Shown here piece after piece: positions 16,128 to 25,601 of a DNA stretch of 63,498 nt. The number at the start of each line of letters is the position of its first letter. Positions within the stretch are counted from its first letter, which is position 1. The position numbers and the translations under genes were made by a program. The stretch comes from Rikenellaceae bacterium. GTDB lineage: Bacteria > Bacteroidota > Bacteroidia > Bacteroidales > Rikenellaceae. The stretch lies in the NCBI GenBank assembly GCA_015059785.1, contig SUZS01000009.1, positions 1 through 63,498 of the forward strand. The letters run 5' to 3'. Under the pieces are notes generated by a model. That model searched no databases and was not told the origin of the DNA. It saw nothing but the letters and a program-made list of their open reading frames with translations.

Positions 16128-16673
16128 ATGAATAAGGTAAAACTTTTAGATCGCACCTTCAAGGAGATGATTCCTGCTGAGCAGATTGACAAAGCTGTAG
16201 CAGCAGTAGCAGAGCGACTGAACGCGGACTACGCATCAACAGCAAAGCCCCCTATTTTTGTTGGTGTACTATGTGGAGCGGTGGTATTTCTCTCTGACCT
16301 AATTCGCAAGGTAACCTTTACAAATGAGATGACCTTTATGCAGGTATCTTCATATCAGGGTACAGAGTCTACTGGCAATGTTATGCGCAAGCTTGGCATT
16401 GACTTTGACATCACTGGTCGTGATATTATCCTTGTGGAGGATATCGTTGAGACTGGCCACAGCATTGAGCACATGATCTCTTACCTTGAGTCACTTAATC
16501 CAAATAGCGTGGAGGTCTGTACACTGTTCTACAAGCCACAGAAGTACCTCTACGACCGCAAGATAAAGTATGTTGCCATGGAGATAGGCAACGAGTTTAT
16601 CGTGGGTTATGGTCTTGACTATGACCAGGTAGGTCGCGGTCTAAAGGACATCTATGTCGTTGATAATGAATAA
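16128..16673 (+). CDS. hpt: Hypoxanthine phosphoribosyltransferase
   Basis: Purine salvage enzyme that makes IMP or GMP from the base and PRPP. The 181-residue protein has the PRPP-binding motif ILVEDIVETGHS near residue 103, the flexible-loop FMQVSSYQGTEST near 70, and the C-terminal GYGLDYDQVGRGL. The stop codon overlaps the start region of queE, which suggests translational coupling. Confidence 0.95.
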   Translation: MNKVKLLDRTFKEMIPAEQIDKAVAAVAERLNADYASTAKPPIFVGVLCGAVVFLSDLIRKVTFTNEMTFMQVSSYQGTESTGNVMRKLGIDFDITGRDIILVEDIVETGHSIEHMISYLESLNPNSVEVCTLFYKPQKYLYDRKIKYVAMEIGNEFIVGYGLDYDQVGRGLKDIYVVDNE

Positions 16674-17292
16674 TATTGAGGTACTACAGGGCGGTAAACT
16701 ACTGCCATTAGTAGAGGATTTCTACACAATACAGGGCGAGGGCTTTCATACTGGAAAGCCCGCCTATTTTATACGCCTGGGTGGTTGCGATGTAGGGTGT
16801 AAGTGGTGCGATGCAAAGTACACTTGGAACCCAAAGCTCTACCCGCCGACAGATATGAGCGTAGTTGTTGAGCGCGCAGTTGCCTGCAAGGCTCAGTCTA
16901 TAGTAATCACTGGTGGTGAACCTCTGCTCTACCCTCTTGAGCCACTTACATCGCGACTTCACGAGAAGGGGTTGAAGATTTTTCTTGAGACCTCTGGCTC
17001 TCATCCATTTAGCGGACACTTTGACTGGGTGTGTCTCTCGCCAAAGCGCAAGCAGCCACCTTTAGAGGAGGCTTTTGCACGCGCAGATGAGCTGAAGGTG
17101 ATTATTGAGAGCGAGGAGGATTTTGAGTGGGCTGAGGCAAATGCGGCAAAGGTTTCAGAGGGCTGTCTACTCTATCTACAGCCAGAGTGGAGTCGTTCAA
17201 AAGAGATTATGGGCGCGATTGTGGAGTATGCCAAGAGCAATCCGCAATGGAGCATATCTATACAGAGTCACAAATATATGCACATACCATAA
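16666..17292 (+). CDS. queE: 7-carboxy-7-deazaguanine synthase QueE
   Basis: Radical SAM enzyme of queuosine/preQ0 synthesis that contracts the ring of carboxytetrahydropterin. The cluster motif in this form is GCDVGCKWCD near residue 40, with three Cys in CxxxCxxC. TGGEPLL binds SAM. The start at 16666 gives a 208-residue protein and an 8-base overlap with hpt; ATG 16654 adds four residues. No other queuosine gene is in the window. Its stop shares one base with the next start. Confidence 0.92.
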   Translation: MNNIEVLQGGKLLPLVEDFYTIQGEGFHTGKPAYFIRLGGCDVGCKWCDAKYTWNPKLYPPTDMSVVVERAVACKAQSIVITGGEPLLYPLEPLTSRLHEKGLKIFLETSGSHPFSGHFDWVCLSPKRKQPPLEEAFARADELKVIIESEEDFEWAEANAAKVSEGCLLYLQPEWSRSKEIMGAIVEYAKSNPQWSISIQSHKYMHIP

Positions 17293-17621
17293 TGGCTAAG
17301 GGTAAGAAGTGGGGATTTTTAGGTAGTCTACTCTCTGATGCGTCACTACTATTTTGGCGCATCATAACTATCGTTATCTCCGCCCTAACCCTCTTCATTA
17401 TCGTTCAGTCCGTCTGGAGCATCATCCGCTCTAAGCGAGAAATAAATCGCCTAAATAGGCTTCAAGAGCAGTATCAACGACAGATTGACGCAGACAGCGC
17501 GCTACTCAACAGACTACAGTACGATGAGTATCTTGAGCAGTATGCCCGCGAGCGATATAATATGCAGAGACCAAACGAGCAGGTCTACAAACTTGAGCAC
17601 TCTAAAAATCAATCTAAATAA
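17292..17621 (+). CDS. Septum formation initiator (FtsB/DivIC-like)
   Basis: Small bitopic division protein of 109 residues. A membrane segment at about 18-40 is followed by a coiled coil (about 45-75, IRSKREINRLNRLQEQYQRQ) and a short tail with the family pattern YLEQYARERYNM. FtsB/DivIC proteins join FtsL and FtsQ/DivIB at the septum. The start at 17292 overlaps the queE stop (TAATG). Its last 8 bases overlap the end of the convergent flippase gene. Confidence 0.85.
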   Translation: MAKGKKWGFLGSLLSDASLLFWRIITIVISALTLFIIVQSVWSIIRSKREINRLNRLQEQYQRQIDADSALLNRLQYDEYLEQYARERYNMQRPNEQVYKLEHSKNQSK

Positions 17622-19056
17622 TGCGCTTCACACTCTGAAGAATATCCTTAAGGAACTTCATCCTAAAGATTAGTGCGCCAAGAAGATAAGCAGCAACACC
17701 TGCGGCAATCTGTAGTGCAAACCTCGCAAATAGTCCAAAATCAGTAGTATAATAACCCACAGCCTTAACTACAAAGAACATAGTTGTTGTCAGCAGTGCT
17801 ATAGGTAGCAGCGTACAAATCAAATCAAAGACCTTAAGCCCTGCAAAGCGCAGCGAGTAGAAGCAGTTGAGCGTAAGTTCTACAACAGCCATAACGACCA
17901 TACCCCACGCGATAGCCGTCACAGAGTGCGGAATAGCAACGGCAAGAATAACGGTCATAATAACCTTTTTGACTATCTCCAAACGGAGAATTACGCCTCC
18001 GTCACCCGCAACCTTCAGCACATTATAGGCAATCATAGATATTGGGTAGAAGAGTCCTGCCAGTGATAGTATCTTAAAATAAGGCACAGTGGGCATCCAC
18101 CTCTGGCCAAGCATCAGCATAAACATATCATCCGCCACAGCCACCATACCCACCATAACTGGCGCAATAACCGCTGCCGTGATAGCCAACACACGCAGAT
18201 AACTATCGGCAAACTTCTGCTTATCCCCCTTAACATTTGCCAGTGCAGGGTAAGTGACGCTCTGGAACGACTGCACAACAGATGTTACGGGCAGTTCCTT
18301 AAGTTTCTGCGCCTGATTATAGTAGCCGAGGGTTGTGGCTGAGTGCATCTTGCCGATAAAGAGTTGGGCGATATTGTTGTATATATAAGAGATGATATCG
18401 GTGCCCATCAGTCGAAATGAAAAGCCACTCATAGCTCCCAGAGCCGATTTATCAAATCGCCCCTCACACCTCCACTCTCCATACCACCAGAGCAGAACGG
18501 CCTTTGTAGCTACTTGCACAAGTCGTTGAGCCACAAGACTCCACACTCCAAAGCCACACCACGCCATAGTAATTGCAGCAACGCCCGCAGTAGCTGCCGA
18601 GGCGAAGTTTATACGCGAGAGAGTGGCAAAGCGGAACTGACGAGCAAAAATTGTGTTCTGAATAACGCAGAGAGCGTTTATAGGAAGTAGCAGAAACAGC
18701 ACTGGAGCTATCTTACTGATAACAGGCAGATTATAGTATGCAGCGATAGCTGGGCTTAGAGCCGTCATCAGGACATAGAGCACCAAAGAGGTTACTACAT
18801 TAAAGACAAATACCGACTTATAGTCACTCTCCGTGGGCTCTGTTTTGCGTATAAGTGTTTGAGAAAATCCGCTATCAACGACAACGACCATAAGAGCCGT
18901 AAAGAAGGTAAGGATAGCAAGCACACCGAAGTCTTCTGGCATAAGCAGCCTGGCAACTACTATGCTTACGACCATCTGCATAAGCATAGAGCCAACCTTC
19001 TCCGCCACACTCCACGCTACACCTACCGTAACCTTATCCCTCAGCTGCTCTGCCAT
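17614..19056 (-). CDS. Lipopolysaccharide/polysaccharide flippase (MOP superfamily, WzxC-like)
   Basis: Inner-membrane protein of 480 residues with about 12-14 hydrophobic segments. The N-terminus with GVAWSVAEKVGSMLMQ and VVARLLMPEDFGVLAI is typical of the polysaccharide transport family that flips lipid-linked glycans. No glycosyltransferase genes adjoin it, so the cargo is unknown. It ends convergent with, and 8 bases into, the FtsB-like gene, and starts 6 bases after aroQ. Confidence 0.88.
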   Translation of the reverse strand: MAEQLRDKVTVGVAWSVAEKVGSMLMQMVVSIVVARLLMPEDFGVLAILTFFTALMVVVVDSGFSQTLIRKTEPTESDYKSVFVFNVVTSLVLYVLMTALSPAIAAYYNLPVISKIAPVLFLLLPINALCVIQNTIFARQFRFATLSRINFASAATAGVAAITMAWCGFGVWSLVAQRLVQVATKAVLLWWYGEWRCEGRFDKSALGAMSGFSFRLMGTDIISYIYNNIAQLFIGKMHSATTLGYYNQAQKLKELPVTSVVQSFQSVTYPALANVKGDKQKFADSYLRVLAITAAVIAPVMVGMVAVADDMFMLMLGQRWMPTVPYFKILSLAGLFYPISMIAYNVLKVAGDGGVILRLEIVKKVIMTVILAVAIPHSVTAIAWGMVVMAVVELTLNCFYSLRFAGLKVFDLICTLLPIALLTTTMFFVVKAVGYYTTDFGLFARFALQIAAGVAAYLLGALIFRMKFLKDILQSVKRII

Positions 19057-19062
19057 AGTCGT

Positions 19063-19488
19063 CTACTGAAGATAGAGCTTAAGCGCCTCTACGCCAAGTA
19101 CATAGGAGTTAAGTCCAAAGCCCACAATGCTACCAACAGCCACAGAGCCTATAAGCGTTGTATGGCGGAACTCTTCGCGGGCAGCAATATTAGAGATATG
19201 AATCTCAACAACAGGCGTATCAATAGCCGAGATAGCGTCGCGGATAACTACAGAGGTGTGTGTATATCCACCAGCATTGAGCAGCACACCGTCATATTTA
19301 CCCTCAGCACTATGCAGAGCTGAGACAATCTCGCCCTCAATATTTGTCTGATAGTAGTCTATCGTTAGGTCGGCATACTTCTGCTGCAAGCGCGGGATAA
19401 ACTCGTCAAAGCTCTCGCAGCCATAGACTCCCCTATCGCGCTTACCCTGCAAGTTAAGGTTTGCCCCGTTAATAATCAGTAACTTCAT
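19063..19488 (-). CDS. aroQ: 3-dehydroquinate dehydratase, type II
   Basis: Third step of the shikimate pathway. The 141-residue protein fits the family length. LLIINGANLNLQG at the N-terminus, the catalytic Tyr in DRGVYG near 22, NAGGYTHTS near 75 and the EIHISN motif near 100 are all present. The start at 19488 gives the standard MKLLIINGAN N-terminus; a longer in-frame start adds ten unlikely residues. No other shikimate gene is nearby. Confidence 0.95.
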   Translation of the reverse strand: MKLLIINGANLNLQGKRDRGVYGCESFDEFIPRLQQKYADLTIDYYQTNIEGEIVSALHSAEGKYDGVLLNAGGYTHTSVVIRDAISAIDTPVVEIHISNIAAREEFRHTTLIGSVAVGSIVGFGLNSYVLGVEALKLYLQ

Positions 19489-19504
19489 TGTTTGTTGGTA
19501 TTTA

Positions 19505-19549
19505 TAATGCCGAAGCACGACCTATACTATAGGTGTAGCCTCGGCATTA
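19505..19549 (-). other. Intercistronic hairpin between ptb-like gene and aroQ
   Basis: TAATGCCGA (19505-19513) pairs perfectly with TCGGCATTA (19541-19549). Inside it ACCTAT and ATAGGT form a second short stem. There is no long T tract after it on the minus strand, so it could be a weak terminator, an attenuator or an RNA-stability element. Confidence 0.6.
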
Positions 19550-19559
19550 ATATTACAAC

Positions 19560-20462
19560 CTATCGTGCAAGCAGACAAGCAAGAGCAATAGAGTACTTCT
19601 TTGACGCTGCAGAGTCGCCACGAGATGTAAGCACACAAGGGACCTTTGCACCCATAACAATCGCTGCAATCTCACCACCAGCAAGGTGTGACACAGACTT
19701 GAAGAAGACATTTCCAGACTCAATATTTGGGAACAGAAGCGCATCTACATCGCCTGCGATAGTCGAGCCCTTAACCTTCTTATGTTCTGCAACCTCCTTA
19801 AACAGCGCAACATCGAGTGACAGCGGACCATCAACAACAACATTGCCGAGCTGACCACGATCTGCCATCTTTGCAAGCATAGCACCCTCAATAGATGATA
19901 CTGATGCAGGAAGCACCTGCTCTGATGGAGCTACGCAACCGATTTTTGGAGTCTGAACGCCTAAAGCAACTGCCACCTGACGCAGGTAGTCAATCTGCTT
20001 CTGCTTCTGCTTGATATCTGGCTGAAGAATAATAGCGATATCAGATGCAAGGAGGAGCTTGTGGTATCCGCTCCACTCAAATACTGACACATGGCTCAGC
20101 ACGCCCTTTGGAGGGCAGAGACCAAGGTCCTTGTTAAGGATTGCGCGCATATACTTATCTGTTGGGAGCATTCCCTTCATAAGCACATCTGCCTCGCCAG
20201 ATGCAACAGCTGTAGCTGCGAGTGTTGCAGCCTTAACATCGTTCTTCTCGTCAATAATCTGGAAAACAGAGCTATCAATATTAAGCTCCTGGCAAACCTG
20301 CTCAATAACGATACGATCGCCATAGAGAATTGGCTCTACAAGGCCCTCGTTATAGGCATCATAAACAGCCTCAATAGTGTGAGAATCCTGTCCATAAGCT
20401 ACTGCAAGACGCCTTCTACCGCGAATCTTTGCAGCCTCTACTATCTCTTGTAAATGTTTCAT
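19560..20462 (-). CDS. Phosphate acetyl/butyryltransferase
   Basis: Moves an acyl group from CoA to phosphate. The 300-residue protein has the compact Ptb-like form without the extra N-terminal domains of long Pta enzymes. KGMLPTDKYMRAILNKDLG lies near residue 95; the C-terminal half has VDGPLSLDVALF and DALLFPNIESGN, the family signature. It begins 8 bases after ackA, so together they would turn acetyl-CoA into acetate with ATP gain. Sequence alone does not settle acetyl versus butyryl preference. Confidence 0.85.
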   Translation of the reverse strand: MKHLQEIVEAAKIRGRRRLAVAYGQDSHTIEAVYDAYNEGLVEPILYGDRIVIEQVCQELNIDSSVFQIIDEKNDVKAATLAATAVASGEADVLMKGMLPTDKYMRAILNKDLGLCPPKGVLSHVSVFEWSGYHKLLLASDIAIILQPDIKQKQKQIDYLRQVAVALGVQTPKIGCVAPSEQVLPASVSSIEGAMLAKMADRGQLGNVVVDGPLSLDVALFKEVAEHKKVKGSTIAGDVDALLFPNIESGNVFFKSVSHLAGGEIAAIVMGAKVPCVLTSRGDSAASKKYSIALACLLAR

Positions 20463-20470
20463 AGTGTTGT

Positions 20471-21673
20471 CTATTTTGTTAAATTATATGTGTCTGTTGC
20501 AATTACCAGTTCCTCGTTTGTAGCTACTACTGCCACCTTTACCTTTGAGTCGTCAGCCGAGATAATTGTATCTGTGCCACGAGTTATGCGGTTTACCTCT
20601 TCATTAAGAGCGATGCCCATAAACTCAAGGCCCGCAGTCGCACCCTCACGGAGCTCCCAAGAGTTCTCACCCACGCCACCAGTAAAGATAACAAGGTCTA
20701 CACCACCCATAAGGGCTGCATACTTACCGATATACTGCTTTACGCGAGCGTAGTAGATGTCACGAGCAACAATAGCGCGAGGGTTACCAGCCTCATAAGC
20801 AGCATCAATATCTCGCATATCGCTTGACACACCAGACAGACCCTCAACACCAGAGCGCTTGTTAATCATTGTGTTGATATCTGCAAGATTCATACCCTCC
20901 TTCTCGGCAATAAAGAGCAGAGCCGATGGGTCTACATCGCCACAGCGAGTACCCATAACAAGACCATCTACTGGCGAGAAGCCCATAGATGTGCATACGC
21001 TCTTACCATTCTCAATAGCGGTCACAGAGGCGCCATTACCGATGTGGCAAGTGATAATCTTGCTGTTGTTAATATCAAGGCCTGCAAGAGTAGCACCCAC
21101 ACCAGCAACAAACTTATGGCTTGTGCCGTGGAAGCCGTAGCGACGCACGCGATACTTCTCATAGTACTCATAAGGCAGAGCATAGAGATAGTTCTCAGCA
21201 GAGATTGTCTGGTGGAACGATGTGTCAAAGACTGCCACCTGCTTAACCTCTGGCAGCACCTTCTCAATAGAGAGAATACCCTCAAGGTTTGCTGGGTTAT
21301 GCAGCGGAGCAATGTCAAACAGCGAGCGAATCTTCTCCTTTACATCCTCGTCTACAACACAGCTCTGAGCAAAGAACTCGCCACCGTGAGCCACGCGGTG
21401 ACCTACGGCCTTAACCTCGTCAAGAGAGGCGATAACGCCGTGATTAGCGTCTGTCAGAGCCTCAAGAACAAGGCGAATACCAGTTGTGTGGTCAGCAATA
21501 GGCTGATGCAGGTGGAAAACATCCTTACCCACAGGCTTGTGTGTAAGGTCGCCCTCCGCAAGGCCAATACGCTCTACAAGACCCTTTGCAAGCAAAGAGT
21601 GGCTACCGTCACAGATGTCTATCACCTGATACTTAATTGATGAACTACCACAGTTCAAAACTAAAATTACCAT
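20471..21673 (-). CDS. ackA: Acetate kinase
   Basis: Makes acetate and ATP from acetyl phosphate, the last step of fermentative acetate formation. The 400-residue protein has the ASKHA features: NCGSSSIKYQ at 7-16, VFDTSFHQT near 150, RYGFHGTSHKF near 178 and the phosphate-binding CHIGNGASV near 210. It is first in the ackA / phosphate acyltransferase pair and has a near-ideal promoter. Confidence 0.95.
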   Translation of the reverse strand: MVILVLNCGSSSIKYQVIDICDGSHSLLAKGLVERIGLAEGDLTHKPVGKDVFHLHQPIADHTTGIRLVLEALTDANHGVIASLDEVKAVGHRVAHGGEFFAQSCVVDEDVKEKIRSLFDIAPLHNPANLEGILSIEKVLPEVKQVAVFDTSFHQTISAENYLYALPYEYYEKYRVRRYGFHGTSHKFVAGVGATLAGLDINNSKIITCHIGNGASVTAIENGKSVCTSMGFSPVDGLVMGTRCGDVDPSALLFIAEKEGMNLADINTMINKRSGVEGLSGVSSDMRDIDAAYEAGNPRAIVARDIYYARVKQYIGKYAALMGGVDLVIFTGGVGENSWELREGATAGLEFMGIALNEEVNRITRGTDTIISADDSKVKVAVVATNEELVIATDTYNLTK

Positions 21674-21702
21674 ATCTTTTTATTAAATTTGTTACTAACT
21701 TG

Positions 21703-21733
21703 CAAAGGTAACTAAACCATTTCAAAATTCAAA
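21703..21733 (-). promoter_or_regulatory. Promoter of ackA
   Basis: Minus-strand TTTG (21730-21733), 19 bases, TACCTTTG (21703-21710), ending 29 bases before the ATG. Confidence 0.75.
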
Positions 21734-21752
21734 ATTTACCTATGTATAAAAC

Positions 21753-21779
21753 AAAACCGAGCCAAAATTTGGCTCGGTT
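21753..21779 (-). terminator. Terminator after nrdJ
   Basis: AACCGAGCC (21755-21763) pairs perfectly with GGCTCGGTT (21771-21779) around a 7-base loop, followed on the minus strand by a short T-rich run. Confidence 0.8.
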
Positions 21780-21805
21780 CTATTCTCTTAATCCGCCGCA
21801 CTGCA

Positions 21806-24343
21806 TCAACCGCACTTTGAGTAGCCGCAGCTCATACAAGTAAGGCAGCCGTTCTGATAAGCCATCTGCTCCTGACCACACTGAGGACACTTACCCTTTG
21901 AGCGAGTTCCATCCTCAATATACTGCTTCAGGGCGCGCTTAACACCATTCTTCCAAGTGTTGATATTCTCATCATCAAGGTGCAGACCGTCAATGAGCGA
22001 AACAACCTTGTCAATAGGCATATTGTAACGCAGAACGCCAGAGATAAGCTTAGCATAGTTCCAGAAGCTCTCGTTAAACAGACGCGAGATACCACCGATA
22101 GTATTTGTATAGCCATAGCGGTCGGTATACTGGAAGTCGTAACGCTTTGTACCATCCTCCTCGCGGACCTTCAGGATATTACCCTTAGTAATCTTTGGCG
22201 GGATATACATTGCATCATCCTCGATCTTACCAGTGAAAATCTCATATGGATGACCCTCATGTAGACCGATAAATGCAATCCAGTCCTCCTTACCATTCTT
22301 GAAGCGAACGACCTCTGCAGGGAGTGACTTCGGACGACGGTTAGACTGTGTAGGCTCCTCACACTTTGGCTGCTCCTTCTTAGACTTCTTGTCTACAAGC
22401 ACACCTGCACGGCAACCGTCACGATATACGGTAATACCCTTACAGCCACACTCCCAAGCTGTGCGATATACATCGGCAACAAGCTCCTCAGAGACATTAT
22501 TTGGAAGGTTTACAGTCACAGAGATTGAGTGGTCAACCCACTTCTGAATAGCACCCTGCATACGCACCTTTGCCACCCAGTCGATATCGTTTGCTGTAGC
22601 GCGGTGGTATGGCGAAGCGTCTACCCAACGCTGAAGTTCCTCATCCTGAATGCTCTGCAGGCGAGAGATATCGTAGCCGTTGATTGTAAGCCAATCAACA
22701 AACTTGTGGTGGTATACATTATACTCCTCAAATGAGTTACCCTGCTCGTCAACAAATGTAGCAACTACATTCTTATCTGATGGGTTAATCTTACGACGAC
22801 GCTTGTATACTGGGCGGAACACTGGCTCAATACCAGATGTTGTCTGAGACATGAGTGAAGTAGTACCAGTAGGAGCGATAGTAAGCATAGCGATATTACG
22901 ACGACCATACTTGAGCATATCCTCATAGAGCGAGCTATCAGCCTCACGCAGACGAGCAATCATCGGATTGTTCTTCTCCTTCTCTGCATCAAAAACGCCA
23001 AATGCACCACGGTCACGAGCCATCATCACAGATGCGCGGTAAGCCTCAACAGCAAGGGTCTTGTGTACCTCTACAGCAAACTTAAGAGCCTTCTCTGAGC
23101 CATAGCGCAGACCGAGTGCTGCAAGCATATCGCCCTCAGCTGTAATACCCAGACCTGTACGACGACCCTTGAGAGCCATATCCTTAATCTTCTTCCACAG
23201 ATTAATCTCTACCTGACGAACATCAAGATCCTCTGGGTCAGACTCAATCTTCTCAATAATAAGGTCTACCTTCTCAAGCTCAAGGTCGATAATATCATCC
23301 ATCAGGTGCATAGCCTTGTGGATATGCTGCTTAAAGAGGTCAAAGTTAAATGTAGCCTCCTTAGTAAATGGATTCTCAACATAGCCATAGAGGTTGATAG
23401 CCAGCAGTCGGCAGCTGTCATAAGGGCAGAGTGGAATCTCGCCACAAGGGTTTGTAGAGACCGTTGTAAAGCCCTGATCGGCATAACAATCTGGCACAGA
23501 CTCGCGGATGATAGTATCCCAGAAGAGCACTCCTGGCTCGGCAGACTTCCATGCGTTGTGGATAATCTTTGCCCATAGCTTGCGGGCATCAATATTCTGA
23601 ACATACTTTGGCTCTGCAGCACCAATAGGGAACTGCTGAGTATATGTGCGACCCTCAATTACTGAGCGCATAAACTCGTCATCAATCTTAATTGAGACAT
23701 TTGCACCAGTAACCTTGTTGGTGTCGAGTTTTGCGTCAATAAAGCTCTCTGCATCTGGATGCTTAATTGAGAGCGAGAGCATAAGAGCTCCACGACGGCC
23801 ATCCTGTGCAACCTCGCGGGTTGAGTTTGAGTAACGCTCCATAAATGGAACAATACCGGTAGATGTAAGTGCCGAGTTGAGCACTGGGCTACCTGCAGGA
23901 CGGATGTGTGACAGGTCGTGACCTACGCCACCACGACGCTTCATCAGCTGCACCTGCTCCTCATCCATACGGAAGATACCACCATAAGAGTCGGCAGAAT
24001 TCTTGTGTCCAATAACAAAGCAGTTAGAGAGCGAAGCAACTTGGAAGTTGTTTCCAATACCGGTCATTGGGCCACCCTGCGGAATAACATAGCGGAAGTG
24101 GTCAAGAAGCTCAAAGATTTCTGCAAAAGAGAGCGGATTTGGGTAGTTGTTCTCAATACGCTCAAGCTCAGAGGCTATACGCTCGTGCATCTGCGTTGGC
24201 GACGACTCGTAGATGTTGCCGAAGGAGTCCTTCAGAGCATACTTGCTCACCCAGACTGTTGCAGCCAGCTCATCACCACCAAAATACTCTTTGGCGGCAG
24301 CCACAGCAGCGGCATACTCTACCTTTTTAGGAGATTTATTCAT
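21806..24343 (-). CDS. nrdJ: Adenosylcobalamin-dependent ribonucleotide reductase (class II)
   Basis: Reduces ribonucleotides to deoxyribonucleotides using vitamin B12 as the radical source, with no need for oxygen. The 845-residue protein has SLSNCFVIG (first active-site Cys region, about 108-116), GGVGHDLSHIRP, the active-site loop TNPCGEIPLCPYDSC near 300, and a C-terminal zinc-ribbon tail with CPQCG and CMSCGYSKCG. The terminal Cys pair would be the thiol shuttle. The enzyme makes DNA synthesis depend on cobalamin; no cobalamin genes are in the window. A hairpin lies in its leader. Confidence 0.95.
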   Translation of the reverse strand: MNKSPKKVEYAAAVAAAKEYFGGDELAATVWVSKYALKDSFGNIYESSPTQMHERIASELERIENNYPNPLSFAEIFELLDHFRYVIPQGGPMTGIGNNFQVASLSNCFVIGHKNSADSYGGIFRMDEEQVQLMKRRGGVGHDLSHIRPAGSPVLNSALTSTGIVPFMERYSNSTREVAQDGRRGALMLSLSIKHPDAESFIDAKLDTNKVTGANVSIKIDDEFMRSVIEGRTYTQQFPIGAAEPKYVQNIDARKLWAKIIHNAWKSAEPGVLFWDTIIRESVPDCYADQGFTTVSTNPCGEIPLCPYDSCRLLAINLYGYVENPFTKEATFNFDLFKQHIHKAMHLMDDIIDLELEKVDLIIEKIESDPEDLDVRQVEINLWKKIKDMALKGRRTGLGITAEGDMLAALGLRYGSEKALKFAVEVHKTLAVEAYRASVMMARDRGAFGVFDAEKEKNNPMIARLREADSSLYEDMLKYGRRNIAMLTIAPTGTTSLMSQTTSGIEPVFRPVYKRRRKINPSDKNVVATFVDEQGNSFEEYNVYHHKFVDWLTINGYDISRLQSIQDEELQRWVDASPYHRATANDIDWVAKVRMQGAIQKWVDHSISVTVNLPNNVSEELVADVYRTAWECGCKGITVYRDGCRAGVLVDKKSKKEQPKCEEPTQSNRRPKSLPAEVVRFKNGKEDWIAFIGLHEGHPYEIFTGKIEDDAMYIPPKITKGNILKVREEDGTKRYDFQYTDRYGYTNTIGGISRLFNESFWNYAKLISGVLRYNMPIDKVVSLIDGLHLDDENINTWKNGVKRALKQYIEDGTRSKGKCPQCGQEQMAYQNGCLTCMSCGYSKCG

Positions 24344-24386
24344 AGTATATCAGTTTTATTTATTGGTTTTTCTATTTAGGCGAAAA

Positions 24387-24406
24387 TAGTCTCCCGAAAG
24401 AGACTA
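24387..24406 (-). other. Leader hairpin of nrdJ
   Basis: TAGTCTC and GAGACTA form a perfect 7-bp stem with loop TTTCGG in the minus-strand leader, between the promoter and the start codon. There is no T tract. It could stabilise the mRNA or be a regulator site. Confidence 0.6.
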
Positions 24407-24428
24407 CTTAATTCTGATATTTGTACCA

Positions 24429-24461
24429 CAAATTTAGGGACAAAATCCCCAACTATCCAAA
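24429..24461 (-). promoter_or_regulatory. Promoter of nrdJ
   Basis: Minus-strand TTTG (24458-24461), 21 bases, TAAATTTG (24429-24436). It gives a leader of about 80 bases. No cobalamin riboswitch motif is seen in it. Confidence 0.65.
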
Positions 24462-24531
24462 TTTTTCGGTGGATAATTTTACACAAGTTGTTAACAAAAA
24501 ATCAAAAGCACCGCCACAGCTACCTACAGGG

Positions 24532-25548
24532 CTATTTCTTGTTATAAGGATTTTTTGGACTTCGCATCGTTAGCTCCACAACTCGGCGAACAATAGCCGC
24601 TCTTTGGGCATCATTGACCTCATAGTACTGACGGTTTGAGTGCTTGTCTACAGTAAAGTCTGTGATTGACTTCTGGTCAACAGTGACATATCCTTTTTTA
24701 GAGAGTGAGGCATAACCCTTGTGCCCCTCGGCTGCAAACAGAACGGCTGTTGGGTCCCACAGCGGGCGGTTGTATGGCATCTTGGCGTAGTAGTGGAAAG
24801 AGACTGGCAGAGGGTGGTTCTCAAAGTACTTAAATCCCTCATACACAGTCTGATATGGATAAAGAACACTCTTACCAAGAACCACATCAGTAAACAACAT
24901 TGGCACTGGACACTCGGCATAGAAGCGGACGGCTGCATAGTGGTCGTTCCACACATTATACTCCTTTCTCTTCTCGCGGAAGTTACCCGCCATAATTACA
25001 ACCTTATCCAATTTCTTTGCCAGCAGGCTCTTGCCATCAAGCTCTGAATACTCGTCTGCCTTTGAGTCGAGCATACGGACAAGGTTAGTAGAGAAACCGA
25101 CCATAACAAGGGTCACACTACCATCCTCCTCCTTGCTGAGTAGCCTACGAAGAAGTTTATATCCATCCTCCACAGCATCCCAATCTTTGATAGTGTGAGG
25201 GTAGTTATGCTGGGCTACAGTATAGTCAGCATAGTTAAGTTTTTTGTCTGTGCACACATAGTTCTCGCTTGGGTATGTTTTTGCTATTCCGATAGGGATA
25301 TTTGGATGCCCATAGATTGTGTTCATAGCATCAATAAATTTGATACTTCCTGCCTCTCGCTTGCTTGAAAGGATGCCGAGAAGGTCAATAGTACCCTCGT
25401 CTACATATTTATATAACATATCAAGGGCGACAACATCGTCCACATCGTTACCCATGTCTGTATCGAAGATAATCTTCACTGGCTTTGCCGCCTGAACAGC
25501 AAAGATAGTGGTAAAAGCAACTGCAAGTGTAAGAATGAGTTTTTTCAT
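24532..25548 (-). CDS. Exported nucleoside hydrolase-like protein
   Basis: Member of the inosine/uridine-preferring nucleoside hydrolase superfamily, 338 residues with a signal peptide (1-20, ending VQA), so it acts outside the cytoplasm. The calcium-binding DTDMGNDVDD is at 29-38. Other family features are AGNFREKRKEYN, where relatives have GG..GN, and a C-terminal DPTAVLFA. It would release ribose or a base from scavenged nucleosides, but exported relatives in Bacteroidota are poorly defined. It stands alone. Confidence 0.85.
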   Translation of the reverse strand: MKKLILTLAVAFTTIFAVQAAKPVKIIFDTDMGNDVDDVVALDMLYKYVDEGTIDLLGILSSKREAGSIKFIDAMNTIYGHPNIPIGIAKTYPSENYVCTDKKLNYADYTVAQHNYPHTIKDWDAVEDGYKLLRRLLSKEEDGSVTLVMVGFSTNLVRMLDSKADEYSELDGKSLLAKKLDKVVIMAGNFREKRKEYNVWNDHYAAVRFYAECPVPMLFTDVVLGKSVLYPYQTVYEGFKYFENHPLPVSFHYYAKMPYNRPLWDPTAVLFAAEGHKGYASLSKKGYVTVDQKSITDFTVDKHSNRQYYEVNDAQRAAIVRRVVELTMRSPKNPYNKK

Positions 25549-25571
25549 AGTATTATAGGTTTGTTTGACTA

Positions 25572-25579
25572 CAAAGATA
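25572..25579 (-). promoter_or_regulatory. -7 box for the nucleoside hydrolase gene
   Basis: TATCTTTG on the minus strand, 23 bases before the ATG at 25548. No exact TTTG is seen at the usual spacing. Confidence 0.55.
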
Positions 25580-25601
25580 CTCTTTTCTAAAGAAAAATCA
25601 C

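Noticed and set aside
17614..17621. Frameshift or assembly error where the FtsB-like and flippase genes overlap
   Set aside because: Both proteins end at usual lengths, and an 8-base tail overlap of convergent genes is ordinary.
24344..24531. Cobalamin riboswitch before nrdJ
   Set aside because: No B12-box or the usual multi-stem core is recognisable; only one small hairpin is present.
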